64,000 bases of DNA from Angiostrongylus vasorum (taxonomy: Eukaryota > Nematoda > Chromadorea > Rhabditida > Metastrongylidae): contig JADANN010000256.1 in NCBI GenBank assembly GCA_018806985.1, positions 2,083,501 to 2,147,500 on the forward strand, written 5' to 3'. Both the position numbers and the translations under genes were made by a program. The notes below the pieces were generated by a model that made no database searches, had not been told where the DNA came from, and saw nothing but the letters and a program-made list of their open reading frames with translations. This document shows positions 46,501 to 58,309 of the stretch, one piece after another. Within the stretch, counting starts at the first letter, position 1. Each line of letters opens with the position of its first letter.

Positions 46501-49500
46501 TGCTCAATTATGTTCGGATAGCCACAGGTTTCGAACAACCAATTGATTCACCACCACTTTTTTACGTAGAGTTCACATTTGTACTCATTAATAACGTTCA
46601 GTTTTGTTTTTTATTTGTTTATTCTTCTAGTCGTTGTAATATTCCACTCATTGAAATGGCTCTCTTCGTTCTCAGCCGCCTCTTTTTTATCTTTGTATTT
46701 CGCAGTTCAAGTAACCTGTGACAGCGTACTTAATCCTCATACTGTCTCACACCGGCCTGTTTGGTAGGTTAGAGATTGATGTGATGCTGAAGAAGTATAA
46801 GGCGTATGAAAGCTAAACTGGAGTCGTAGTTCCCCTTTGGCATTTGAATCTTTGTGTATTTCATGTATAGATCAGTGGTAGTGCCCTAAGTTAGCTGTTA
46901 TTTTAGCTTTAGAAGGGATTTAGAACTATGAGTAGTAGTTTTAGTAGCAGCCAGAATCTAGAAACGAGTGAAGAATCGAGTGAGAACCAGTGTACTTCTA
47001 TATATGTGAAGTGGGTCTTCTTGATGATGTTGAGATATTTGAAAAACTCCGGACCGCTGGTGTCTGGTGAAAGGGTAATAGCATGTTTGATCCCCTCCGC
47101 AGACACCAGCAGTCTGGAGTTGTGCAAATATTTCAGCATCATTATGGTTGTATCCCACCTAATACCCTGCCATTAAAAAGAAGTAAACAGTAAATAAGAG
47201 GTGACGACATTGAAGCGCTGTCTTTTTCTCGAATTGCTCATGAATACTTTAACTTATAACTAGTGGGGGGAGCTTTACTGTACTGAAAGTGGGTTCACTC
47301 AGGCCACATGATTAAGAGAAGTTTCTGAACATCAACCTACGTGTGCAGTGATCTGTATTCTCAGTCTGTCTGACGATTGCCTTTCTGGGAATCGTGGTGC
47401 GTGAATATTTACATTGTCAGTCAGAATGGCTGACAGTCAAACACCGGAGGCCCTTTGCTTCTCTCAACAGCTGCCAATTGCTTCAGAATTTATGGTGCCC
47501 TGATTTCTAATAAGTCTATTTGAGTAGAAGCACATAATATTGGTTCATAGATTTAAAACTTTGCTCAGGGTCTCACTTAGTAATATAGCTTCTATGTTTA
47601 TGTTCATTATTATTCAAAACTATTCACTGGAGTCACCTCTTAAATTGTTTACTTAGGCGGGGGATTCGGGATTCTTCAAATATTATGGGATGGCCAAATG
47701 TGTTCGATGTGATGTTGTGTTTAGCAATAGAGGTAACGTCGAAACGCATTGTGAAGAAAAAAAAAACAGAAAAACGAACCAAAATTGGATTCGTTGAATA
47801 GGATGATTACGTTAGAATTGAAATAGTTTCGAGAAGGCGGTGGCTTATTTGGTTCCTCAGTTGGAGTCGAGCTTTTGTACTATTGAGATCCGTTTACTTC
47901 TCATGAATTAGGTGATATGTTCTCATTTAATGCCGTGAATTCTTGCATTTTTCTTATTTTTTTCATTTTTGTTGAATACTGATTTCATACACATATTTCA
48001 CTCATAACCATGACGTTTCATGGGTAAAATTCAAATGTCCCTTAGTCGAGGTCTATAACATGTTTTCTCATCGTCTGGCAGGTTCACCAGTGCTCAGAAG
48101 AATTTTGACATTTTAGTCAGGGAGCTTAGGTTTAAGATAATGCTGGAATTCGTCAATGTCCTGAAGAAGAAATTTTTCACAAGGAATTTCCATCTGTTGC
48201 GTAAGAACTGAGATTGGTTGTGGTGGTGACTACGTCACTGATACGGGAAGAAAACGTGCAAACGGTTTTCCAACGTGGGTGGTGTTCACATCACTCGGCG
48301 CTGATGACACCATCCATCCGTCCATCGAAGTATCTAAGTAGAGGTTTATATTTAGTCGCACGTATTAATGTTACACCTTCTTTGTTTTTTTGTTTATGGA
48401 ACATTTCGCTGAGTAATGAAATTTGACAAGTTTGGATAACTCGCCAACTTCCTTGTTAAACTTCACATGTATATTATTTATTATCTGTGAGGGTGGAGGG
48501 AGTAGTGCAGTGGTTACTGGCGCAGTCCATCATGAAGCAAATTTCTAGTGCGACTGTTTCCCCAAAGCTCTTCTCCAATTCACACGTGAGCGCCTTCGCC
48601 GGGGTATCTCCAAAATTGCAAGGAGAATTGATTCGTTCAGCATTCTACGATATCCACGAAGAAGGCAAAATCCTCAAGCGGCATCCGAAATAACGCGCCA
48701 CATTTGTGGACAATCATTACGAGGAAAACGAATTGAATGCTTGAATTGCTGGGATCCGCGTAGTAGATGTGATGAAAGTCGTGTAAAAAAATTACTATTA
48801 GCTGTACGCTCTTCGAAGTTAAGATTATATACTCTTGAATTCATAGGGATAGAATATGTAATAGCTACGTCTTGCTGTACCTCATAGTAGCACCACTCAG
48901 AGATAACTAAAGCGAGAGAACAGATTATACTGGATGGATCCTTGATTGGATAGATTGCGTTTTGTACATACCTGCGACATTTGACGAATATGGATAACAG
49001 CTTGAAAAAGAAAACGGAGTGGAAGTGGACGGCCATTGTAGGTTTTTAAGACAACTACTGATGTGATTGCTGATCCTACTGTGTGCTGATTTCTTTAGTC
49101 GACCATATCAAAGAAGATGCGTAGAATACACATGTGTTCTGAAGAAGAACCAGCACATCAATGCTAAGCCATATTTTGCAGTACGGATCTTGGAGGCATA
49201 CCTGTATTCGAGTAATAGAAGACTACATCTCAACAAATGAAACCATTGGCTGGTCATCAAATCGAAAAAGAAGAAGGCGGTGGACAAAAAATACTAGATT
49301 GGGTCCAGAATGAGACGAAGCAACCTCGAGGGAGACCGTCAAGAAAATAGTGGCTATATACAAACGCCTCCTTAGATCACGATTACAAGACAACGAAACG
49401 AATGGGGTCAAAACAGAAAAAAATTTGGAGTCTGATTTATACGTGTGACTGGATTCAATACCGATTTGTGCTTCTCAGATCATTCCCGTTAACCGATAAT

Positions 49501-52500
49501 TGGTGATGGAACCGTTAGAGTAAAAAAGTGACTGAGAGAAAGGCAAAGCAAGGCAAAGGTTGATGTGAGGATAGCACGTGAACCCCCGGAATGGATAGTT
49601 GCTAGTTCGAAGCTCAACTGAGGTTCCAGGTTTCGTCATATCTCAGCATTCTTCTGGATGTATTTTACATAATACCTTGCCTCGAATAAAAGAGTAGGCA
49701 GTAAATAAAGGATAAACGTTGAGATTTCGAATGCAGCTACAGTTTGACTGGATTCAATATCGATTTGTCCTTCACAGATCATTCACATTGGCAGGTGATT
49801 TCTGATAAAAAAAAGGATAAAGTTCTCGGCGTTGATCAATCCCTGAAAGATGCGCCATGCATTCGACTTCATTAAGTATCGTTGGAGGTGATTGAATGCA
49901 TATCTGGCCTTTACAATGACTCGCGGTAGCCTACCGATGTATCGAGTCAGTGCTGCTATCCTCTCAAACAAATCTGGTACCAATTTGCCGACCCCGGAGG
50001 GATGGAAGGGTTGGTGGGCTATGGGCGCGGCGAACGATTCCACGTGTGTCGCAGTGGCGCCTCCAACCACTGCATCACAAGCGCCCCCTGATTTCTGGTA
50101 GCATTACTGATTGAGTTTACAGGAATACGAGCTTGTAAAAAAATAAAATTGTGGAAGTCACCAAAATATAGGCAAGAAACACGGTCTTTTTTTGTGGCTA
50201 ATAGGTATCAAAATTTAATGTAACTGCTGTCCTATTTGATTTATGGGGGCTGTAGTGTCCAATCATGCCATTTCTTACTAATCAGTGCTACTGATAAACT
50301 CTTCCCCATCTCTATACTGATTGCACAGAAAATGTGCAAGAATTCGGTATAAACATAGTTATAAGTCCTGAATAGGAGAGGAATTATGACAAGTAGATAA
50401 CGGCACATTTAAAATGTTTAGGAAATTGATTTAGACTAGTCAAACTTAACCATCTATAACGGTGTTCCAAAGGGATGACGTGGTGTGCATGATATTACTA
50501 GTCACACCATTTCATGCCTTAGTAGTTTGTAATCTCTTAATCTCGTTTGCTTTAAAATGCTTTCATAAATAGCAGTGTCCCTGATTACTAAAAATACGGC
50601 TTGAAGTTCACCAAGGAAAAATACGTACGTATGGGCAGACACATTCTCTGAGTTAACCATGTTCTATAGTGGTATAATGAGTTGGACTATGAGCATTGTA
50701 GCGGCTACTTTTGGTAGCATAATATTTTATGACTGTGGAAATTCGTTAACATGTAATTGTTCGAGCCGGTTATGCATTCTCGATTCTAACGATGCTCGAT
50801 GAAGTCGAGTGCATGGCGCACTCTTCATAGATTGAGAGATTGATCAGCGCCAAAAGCTTTATCCTTTATCTTTTACAATGCTTCATGTGGCTATGCTGAA
50901 CAATAAAGCAATCGTATAACTTTATTCCTCAGGATTTGTAAGAGTAAAATAAGTTTCTGGACCACTGTGACAGGAACAGTTTTAATTAGGTTGGGATTTT
51001 TAACTAGTTGCACTTTTTATAAGTGCCCATTTTTTAGCTGTTGAGTTAACGGCCGCTGGACGTTGGTTCATTTGGATGAATTACTTCGTGCACTCGATTA
51101 TGTATACGTACTATACCATCGTATCAACAGGCCTTCGACCGCCGAAGCGATTCTCAATGTGCGTTTATGTGAAGCTTTAGTTTACAGCCCTTTATGGCAT
51201 GAAATTCTTGTTTTCTGCTTTTAATGTGTGCTTCACAGGGCTGTCACTGCTTTACAAACTACGCAAATGCTCGTAGGTGTAACGATTTCGGTTTATGTGT
51301 TATACCTGAAACTCAATGGCACGGTAAGTCGGTTTATCTGAAGTTAAAATTCCGTATTGCTAAGTGTTTCGTGGAATAATTCCACTGCTGTATCAGCTGT
51401 CATCAATATTACTGTTACTTCTCGAACTGTAGTGAATTTGATCCTATCGACTGTTTCGATTAGTATTATGTTTAAATCCACAAATCTCAGACACGTAGGG
51501 GATTTCAAGCGGATCATTCGCAAGACTAAGTGCGTTCAGAAATTGCAGGTAATCTATTAAAACTTAGGGAAAGACGAGTTAATTTCCACTTACCGAGTAT
51601 GAATGTTACGACTACTTTCAAGAAGAACTATTAGAGTCTACAAAACTTTGCCTAGAGAATAGAAGCTCTTTTGTTTTATCACGATGAAATTCTATTTTAT
51701 CCGGCCTGTTAGACGTTTGTGTACGTTGTTCTGTTGAGGCTCGTATTTCGAAAATGAAAGCAGTTGAACAAATAACTTATCGTCCACTAGAAAACGGTGA
51801 TGTTCCCATATTCTGATGTTCGGATGGACCGTCTTTACTGGTTGTACGAGCCCCAGCACAATTCCTATTTTTTCGGAGTATCGCTGGTTTAGCCATTTTG
51901 GTACCCTGGAGTCGCCAGGAGCAGGGCCAAAGTCTGCCCCAGGTCGTCACCACTACAAGCAGTCGCTGCCCTTGTGGATCAGAGGGAGATTTGCTACCAT
52001 GCGACTAGTTTGATACCAGGTCGGTGGTGGATGCTAATATTGGCTTACTCTTAGCTGGGGTTCTTGTGGAAACGTCAGACTCCTTCTCAGCTTGGGAGGC
52101 CCTGCTGGGGGACGAATCCTGTACATCGAAGCCCGACAGCCAGGAACAACTCCCAGCCACGATAAGGTTATAGAGAGTTGGGAGGGATGTTCTCATAAAA
52201 AAAGGCTAAAGCTCTCGGGGTTGATCAATAGCTGAGGGATGCGCCATGCATTCCATTTCACTAAGCATCGTTTGGAAGTGATTGGATGCATATCTGGCCT
52301 ACAGTGCAGTGTTGCTATCCTCGCAGACAAGTCTGATACAACTTTGCCAATCTCGGGGAATGGAAGGCTTGGAGGGCCAAGGGTGCGGGGATTGATTCCA
52401 CTTGTGTGTTGCAGGGCGCCTCCGACCACTACGCCACACGCTCCCATATATAACGTTTATGGATGTTCCCATATATGTTGTTAATTTAATGGCTGTCGGG

Positions 52501-53366
52501 ATTTCGTTTGGGATTTTGAAAGCTTGGATTCTATCTTCATTTCCTTCTGAAATTTTCATTTTGAATGAGTTTAAGACCAAATAACTGTTTGTTTTCAGTC
52601 CCACCACTGTTCTAGTTATGGCAAAATTGAATTTGAAGGAGGGTGTTCGGCCCAGAGAACTCTGGTACCAAATTCCCGATCCTAGAAGGATGACAGGCTT
52701 GGTGAGCCCTGTACAGGGTCCAAGTAGCGGTCATGCTGAACGGCATGGCTGCCAAATAGCTACACTCCCCCTCTATAACGGCATCCCCATGAGAAATAAA
52801 TATTATCATCTCACATTTACCACGACAGCCCAACATGTTCATGGCTGTACCTGAGTCCACGGGAGCCTATCTGTGGGTGCGAAGAAATTACTATGCGGAA
52901 ATTATGATGTTCGTGTGCGTCTAGCGAGGACAATGCAGTGGGAAGCTCAGATGCGCGACTAGGACGATAGGATGGCTCAGTCATCTCCACTTGAGTCACT
53001 CATTGTTAATGCATTTAAGTGTGGTTCAGGTGACACGTAACGTATATAATTTATACTTGAACGGCCCGTCTTCACTGATCGTGCTGCGCCAGCATAATCT
53101 CGATTTTTCGGAGATTTGCTGGTTAAGCCACTGTGGTTCCTTGGAATCTTGGCCAAAGTCTGCCCCATATAATTTATAACAATCTTAATCAATATCCGAA
53201 CAGTTAAAGAAAGCTATTTCAGGTATGCCAGCAGTCTTTTGACAATCTAGCCATTTGCTTTGCTATATATGCCTCTTTCTTGATCCTATTTTCGAAGTTC
53301 TTTAACATGGCATACCTTATGAAGAACGATAAGATAACAGTAAAACCAACGATGAAAACAGACTAA
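43598..53366 (+). CDS. Very-long-chain fatty-acid elongase (ELO/ELOVL6-like)
   Basis: Six exons: 43,598-43,809, 44,242-44,343, 45,302-45,489, 51,038-51,158, 51,239-51,323 and 53,223-53,366; 283 aa, all phases consistent, a normal length for the family. Signatures in order: HWSSSIYLALGYVLL, METRKP, LLFLWNGTLAVFSSMG, FSKVAELGDTLFLVLRK, the catalytic histidine box FLHWYHHAVV, AAGRWFIWMNYFVHSIMY-TYY, QTTQMLVG, and a final hydrophobic segment CFAIYASFLILFSKFFNMAY. It is a multi-pass ER membrane 3-ketoacyl-CoA synthase that adds two carbons from malonyl-CoA to long acyl-CoAs. The layout FLHWYHH ... CWHS ... RWF points to the ELOVL6 / nematode ELO-3-like side. The chosen ATG is the first in frame. 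Exon 1 is GC-rich; intron 3 (5.5 kb) holds foldback and SINE copies. Confidence 0.92.
47012..47203. repeat. Foldback element, diverged small copy in ELO intron
   Basis: Arms GATGATGTTGAGATATTTG (left) and CAAATATTTCAGCATCAT (right), with GGACCGCTGGTGTCTG against CAGACACCAGCAGTCTGG, then the edge ACCCTGCCATTAAAAAG. Confidence 0.8.
48490..48780 (+). repeat. SINE family 2 copy in ELO intron
   Basis: Head AGGGTGGAGGGAGTAGTGCA, body GATATCCACGAAGAAGGC, end GCTGGGATCCGCGTAGTAGA. The B box is lost. Confidence 0.72.
49634..49705. repeat. Foldback element edge fragment
   Basis: TATCTCAGCATT followed by ATAATACCTTGCC and AAAGAGTAGGCAGTAAATA, the right-hand edge of the family only. Confidence 0.65.
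49813..50087 (-). repeat. tRNA-derived SINE (family 1) copy in ELO intron
   Basis: Complete minus-orientation copy from the GGATAAAG tail to the head GGGGGCGCTTGTGATGCAGT. Well conserved body. Confidence 0.88.
50770..50875 (+). repeat. tRNA-derived SINE (family 1) 3' fragment
   Basis: Only the last third is present: AACGATGCTCGATGAAGTCG, GATTGATCAGCGCC, CTTTATCCTTTATC. Lies ~160 bp before an ELO exon. Confidence 0.75.
51818..52192 (-). repeat. R3 repeat copy in the last ELO intron
   Basis: Minus orientation, from GGATGGACCGTCTTTACTGG through TCCTTCTCAGCTTGGGAGGC to the ACGATAAGG end. A SINE begins 6 bases later. Confidence 0.85.
52198..52444 (-). repeat. tRNA-derived SINE (family 1) copy in the last ELO intron
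   Basis: Minus orientation, with part of the TACATCGGTAGG body missing; head GGAGCGTGTGGCGTAGTGGT. Confidence 0.85.
53048..53168 (-). repeat. R3 repeat 3' fragment before the last ELO exon
   Basis: TTATACTTGAACGGCCCGTC ... CTTGGCCAAAGTCTGCCCCA, the last ~120 bp of R3 in minus orientation. It ends 55 bases before the final coding exon. Confidence 0.75.
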
Positions 53367-53658
53367 GCTTGACTGTTATGTGAATACGACTTAAGTGAAG
53401 TAGTTGTTCATGTGAAGTATGAATCGTTTTCTTTGTGATCTTTAATGTCACTTTAAATATTACCTGCCTTTGAGGTAGTGTTATCACTGTATTTATTAAG
53501 CATTAGGAAAATGCGGTTATGTGTTATCAATGTTGTTGTTGATGTTTATTATTCAATTTTCTTCCGCAATATGTATATATGTTAATGATAATAAGGCTTA
53601 TTTTTCCTCAAAAAAGTCAATCCATACTGGAGAAGCACATGCAGTTACACCTTTGCAC

Positions 53659-53661
<3 letters not shown>

Positions 53662-53720
<59 letters not shown>
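53662..53720. repeat. (TA)n microsatellite
   Basis: About 30 TA units just upstream of a foldback element. Confidence 0.95.
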
Positions 53721-53723
<3 letters not shown>

Positions 53724-53764
53724 GTATCTGTTAACGAATAGAGGTTTACTGTCTAGAACCATAT

Positions 53765-54360
53765 AAGTAGTTTCAGTGATGCTGAGATATTTGGAAAACT
53801 CCGGACCGCAGGTGTTTGCGGTGAGGACGAACGCGCTAATGTCCTTTCCGGGAAGTAACGCCTTTACCACCACACCATGCGGGTCCTTCGTTTCGCCTGT
53901 CTCTCAGCTAGTTCTATCGATCTCTGCCATCAGCAATCATCCGTCAGCGGGATTGATCTGGGAAGCCCAAGTGGCAATGAACCCAGTTAAGCTGAGGCTT
54001 TAGTTTTAATCACAATCTTAACCGTTTTATTTACTGCCTATTTTTTTCTAATGGCAGGGTATGTTGCGAAATATAACTTCTATAATGCTGAGGTATTTGC
54101 AAAACTCCGGATTGCAGGTGTCTGCGTGATTGCTAATGGCAGAGATCGAAGCTGAGAGACAGTGGAAACGGGGGACCCGCATGGTGTGGTGGTGAACGCG
54201 TTACTCCGCGGAAAGGACAATAGCGCGTTCAATCCCCATCGTAGACACCTGCGGTGCGCAGTTTTGCAAATATCTCAGCATCAGTGAAGTTATATTTCGC
54301 AATATACCCTGCCATTAGAAAAAAGAGTAGGCAGTAAATAGTAAATAAAACGGTTAAGAT
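53765..54360. repeat. Foldback element, largest copy (two nested halves)
   Basis: Left arm from GATGCTGAGATATTTGG at 53,778, the internal AGCGGGATTGATCTGGG segment, then an internal edge (ATGGCAGGGTATGTTGCG, 54,052) with a new arm start, and finally the right arm ending ATCTCAGCATC at 54,284 and edge ACCCTGCCATTAGAA. Parts of two elements appear joined. It lies ~400 bp downstream of the ELO stop. Confidence 0.82.
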
Positions 54361-54539
54361 TGTGACATATCAGTAATGTTTGCTGAGCAAGCAATAATGT
54401 AATAGTTGTGGCTCTCTCTATCCAATGTGCCTCCACAAACTGTCACCCCAAGGAATTATGCAGTACTAGACACAATTTTCATTTGACTGTTGTATCAGTT
54501 CCCAGGATCGACTTTCTATTAACCTCGGCATTGGAATAT

Positions 54540-55880
54540 GAATGCGTCGTTTTCTTGCTCAGCAATCGCAAGGTTGTTATACATTTACTTCCATAGGAAA
54601 ACACAATACAATACAACAGTAGCTGAGGTTTCGGCAGAATCGCCTTCTTCAGAGCTAGGAAGGGTATGCTGATATACAATTTATTTAGCCAAACGCCTCA
54701 ATAACACAAAAAGACGAAAAACTGTATGGCCATTACATGATCAACAGCTTCTCGAAACACTCACCGCTTTTTTGTGACTTCCAATGAGGAGGATTAGAAT
54801 AGCTAATTATAGTCGCATAAGGTTGATGACTGCACCACCCCCGCACCAGAAACTGATGCGAACATACAGGGCTAGGTCGCTTATTACCTCTGGTCATTCC
54901 TCCCTGCTACTCATTGTAGGGTTTTTTGGCATTTATCCAAAAAGCCTTAAGAAATTTTCGCGCTGGTGTTTTAGTCTCCTACTTCGAAATCATCTCCGCT
55001 ATGCTTTCGCATCTTAGCGTTCCTAGGGGGTACTTTGTCTTGATTTTCGTTTGTCATCTAGGTGTTCTTTTATGCGGATGCATAAGGTCTGCCTGTTTCG
55101 CCAATATATTCATCTCCACAATTATTACAAGAGATCAAGTATATCGAACCTGAATTCATACAATAACCGTCCCTGCCGTAAGGGCAAATTACGCAATTTG
55201 TTGTTTCACATAGACGGTCATACAGGCGGTTACGAACTAACTTACGATGTAGAGTACCCGATGGTATTTCAACTATCGCTATCGATTCCTCTAGACCTGC
55301 CCTTCTAAAGCATCGTTTAATAGCTACGCTTACTTCATCGCTAATAAAGGACAACATAAACGGGACTTTGGCCAAGTGTTTCCCTTGGGCGCGTCGCTCT
55401 CCTTCCAAACATATCTCGTGCGGTAACTATTTCGTAGCAATTGGAGATGGCTTTTTGCCGAGCCAAGTCGCGCGATTCTTCCTTTAGTTCTGTGGTTGTG
55501 AACACAGAGGTGGCTGTTCGAGACATGTTTCTCACAAGCGCACTCTTTGTGTAAGGGTGGGAAGAGCGGACATGAACCAGGATGTTTTTGTCACTTGGTT
55601 TTCGGCACCACTTTGTCATGTAACCGCTACTTGGTAAGTAAATTTGAACTTTAAAAAATGGAAGCCAGCTCTCTTTCGGTTTCTCTCTGGTGAATTTCTC
55701 TTGAGAACCTGTTGACCATGTAATTTCCATAGAGTTTTTCGTCTTTTTGCAAGTGTTATTGAAGCGTTTGGCCTAGTAAATTATATATCGGAATACCCTT
55801 CCAGGCTCGAAGGCGATACTGTTGAAGTAAATGTATGCTGTTTAACAACCTCGCGATTGCTGAACAATAAAATGACTGCT
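54540..55880 (-). mobile_element. Penelope-like retroelement remnant between inverted terminal repeats
   Basis: Minus strand: 55,730-55,341 reads ESWLPFFKVQIYLPS ... CRKPSDKNILVHVRSSHP and ends near ARDMFGRRA, the end of a Penelope-type reverse transcriptase with its linker. 55,408-55,070 reads CVICPYGRDGYCMNSGSIYL-ISCNNCGDEYIGETGRP, the GIY-YIG endonuclease, continuing in another frame as CIRIKEHLDDKRKSR. The N-terminal RT is missing and frames are broken. The flanks (54,540-54,735 and 55,727-55,880) are inverted copies sharing TTTTTCGTCTTTTTG, GCGTTTGGC and GAAGTAAATGTAT. Confidence 0.82.
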
Positions 55881-56129
55881 GTACGTTTTTAGGTTGAAAA
55901 AAAAAGCCTTTTTTTCCCCCGGTGTTCCAATGCATTCGTGCTGTCACATTGCGTAAAAAACAAAATCCATGCAACTTCCCTCATCACGTGAGGTGCCGCG
56001 ACATCTCATTTCTTTCGCTTTTCATGCAAGGCGACATTCCAGGATCCATAAAGAAATGATAGGGAATATTGATTCTTCAGTGGAAAATGTTGTTTACACC
56101 TGCAGTTTCTGCACCTTAGCGTAATGGAT

Positions 56130-58262
56130 GCTCAACTCTGTCTCACATTTCATCTGTATCACCTGTCGTCCCAATGCTCGTCGAGTAACTCAAGCGGGCG
56201 CCAATAAATCATCCATTTCTCTCTGCCGCATGAGGAGGTAGCCTAGTGGGTTTCGCTCGTTCTAGGTACTCGTTGAGCATCATAATTTTCTCATAGGATT
56301 TTTCTGAAGTACTCTGACCATCAGTTCGATAGTCTCCGCAGCACACAATAATGTTGACTCATCGTACTTGCGTGGCGACCAAGTTTCTGACGTATATGGT
56401 AAGGCAGGAAGAACCGTGGAGTCGAAAAAGTGGCCGCGGAGTCAGATGTTCTTTGTTCTCCTTGCTATATCCTGGTTGTTGTTGAAGGCTTCCGAAACCA
56501 CTGCTTTCTCCTGCTCAACTCTAGAGCTGAGTCGTTGATCATATTAATGTCCCGGTAGAGATAAACGTAGCTACAGCATTCGGAGATATTCTACCGTTGA
56601 GCGTGATTGAGGCATATAAAACCGTTCCCCATTAACATCGTTTTTTATGAGATTTCTTCGAAGACCTATCTTACCACAAATGTTATCAAAGTCGGCAAGC
56701 ATTCGTTCCGTATGGTTAGTGCTTGGTTTTATAAGAACGATGTCATCAGCAGGGCGAAGACGGTGCAATTGCAGACAGACCACCAATTTTCACTCCCATT
56801 CGTAAACAATTTTGGCGAGATCGTATCGCTTTGCGTAACCCATATCTTGACGTCGATGTTAATATCAGTGTAGATTGGTGGCTTTCCTTAAATCGATGAA
56901 AGTGAGACAGAGTGGTCTCTTGTACTCTCGCGATACTTCAGTGACTCTCACAATACTTGTAACCAAGTGGATTTCGTCCATCGTACTGAGTCGTTCCGGA
57001 AACCTTGCTCGCCCACATGGCTGTGCTTCCTCTACTGTTCTCTCAATCCTGTTTAGAATGACTCGAGTGAAGCTTCTACATGACAGACAGCAAGCATATT
57101 CGACGGTAGCTCCCGATATCGTGAGGGTAACCTTCCTTGAACTATAAATTATTCTTGTTGGTTTTCCATTTAATAGAAAGTTTGCGTTCGAACTACCATG
57201 AAAGGCCTTGGTCGTTACGATACTCACATACCGCTCACCTTGCTCGTTCCATTCTAATTCGTCAGTTACAATGTGACGTTCTTAGATGTTCTTCTGGGTC
57301 TTAAACAATGTTGGCCTTAAAATCCCCAATGATGACCTCAAAGAATGTACAGTCTTCTCTGTAGAACTTCTCCAAGTCCATATACAATGCTTCGGCTTTG
57401 TTTCTTTCAGAGCTTGACTTCGGTGTGTAGACGACGAAGGCTGTGAAAGCCGCTATTGATCTACATCTATTCAATCGTAATCGTCCGGTTCCTGTTGTTA
57501 GTTATACGAATAAATCAATGTTCATGGCCAAGCTCCTGATGCCGAGTGGGCCGATGCCACCGACTCCTCTGCTGTTGCATGTTCCGAGGAGCAGTTTTTC
57601 ATCGGTGTTATGGAAGGCGTCGAATGGATTGCTTTTCTCATTTCAGCAGGACCGATAATATCGTATCTTATTCTTCTTGCTTGCATGATCAAATGCTCCA
57701 ATCGTCAACTTGATCCTTTGCGATTTAGACAGCTTGGAATCGCCTTCAGATTTTAGCAACCTGTCCGTACTCGTCCTACTCAACACTGTCGTTTAGGGGC
57801 TATTCGGGGTATGGGGAATGAGGCCCACTTATTTTACTGTGCCTAGTGTTTGGTACCGAGGTATAGGTTGCTGAGCTGTGAACGTGGGGGGGTGGGTATA
57901 CGCAGGGATAGCTTCCAGCCTCTCCTAGAGCAGATGGGAAGGTTATTTGTTTGAGGCGACTCCCATCCGTATGTGTACTTCCCAGCCACTTAATTGCAAA
58001 CTTTTGGCCGAACTGACTCGTCGCATACAATTCGCATACAAAGGAAGGCACCTACACACGCCTACATGACTACGTCCTCACAAGCACAGAAGGTATGAGC
58101 CACATCGGCGCACCAGAGGAAGCAAGTCCATCCGCTGGATCGACTTGCATCTTACGAAAGCATAAGATCGCTTTGAGTCCACAATCAAATCCCCTATCCG
58201 CCCGGCACCTGGGGAGGTGACACTGCCACGCAGCCTCGCGACAAACCGACAACAGATATGTG
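56130..58262 (-). mobile_element. Decayed RTE-like retrotransposon, internally deleted, minus copy
   Basis: Minus strand: 5' leader 58,262-57,790 (shared with the plus copy), endonuclease remnants 57,780-57,230, then RT pieces FTRVILNRIERTVEEAQ, CLTFIDLRKA (motif A Asp kept), PADDIVLI (motif C, FADD with F changed to P) and LADFDNICGKIGLRRNL. The 3' end has ACAGGTGATACAG. About 2.1 kb against 3.3 kb for the plus copy, so large internal deletions. It is head to head with the element starting at ~58,310. Confidence 0.85.
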
Positions 58263-58309
58263 CATATCATTATAAGTGTATATCCACGGATCTCCCTCAC
58301 ATGAGGAAT

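Noticed and set aside
53661..53873. Frames running through (TA)n giving YIYIYI peptides
   Set aside because: Pure microsatellite translation, not coding.
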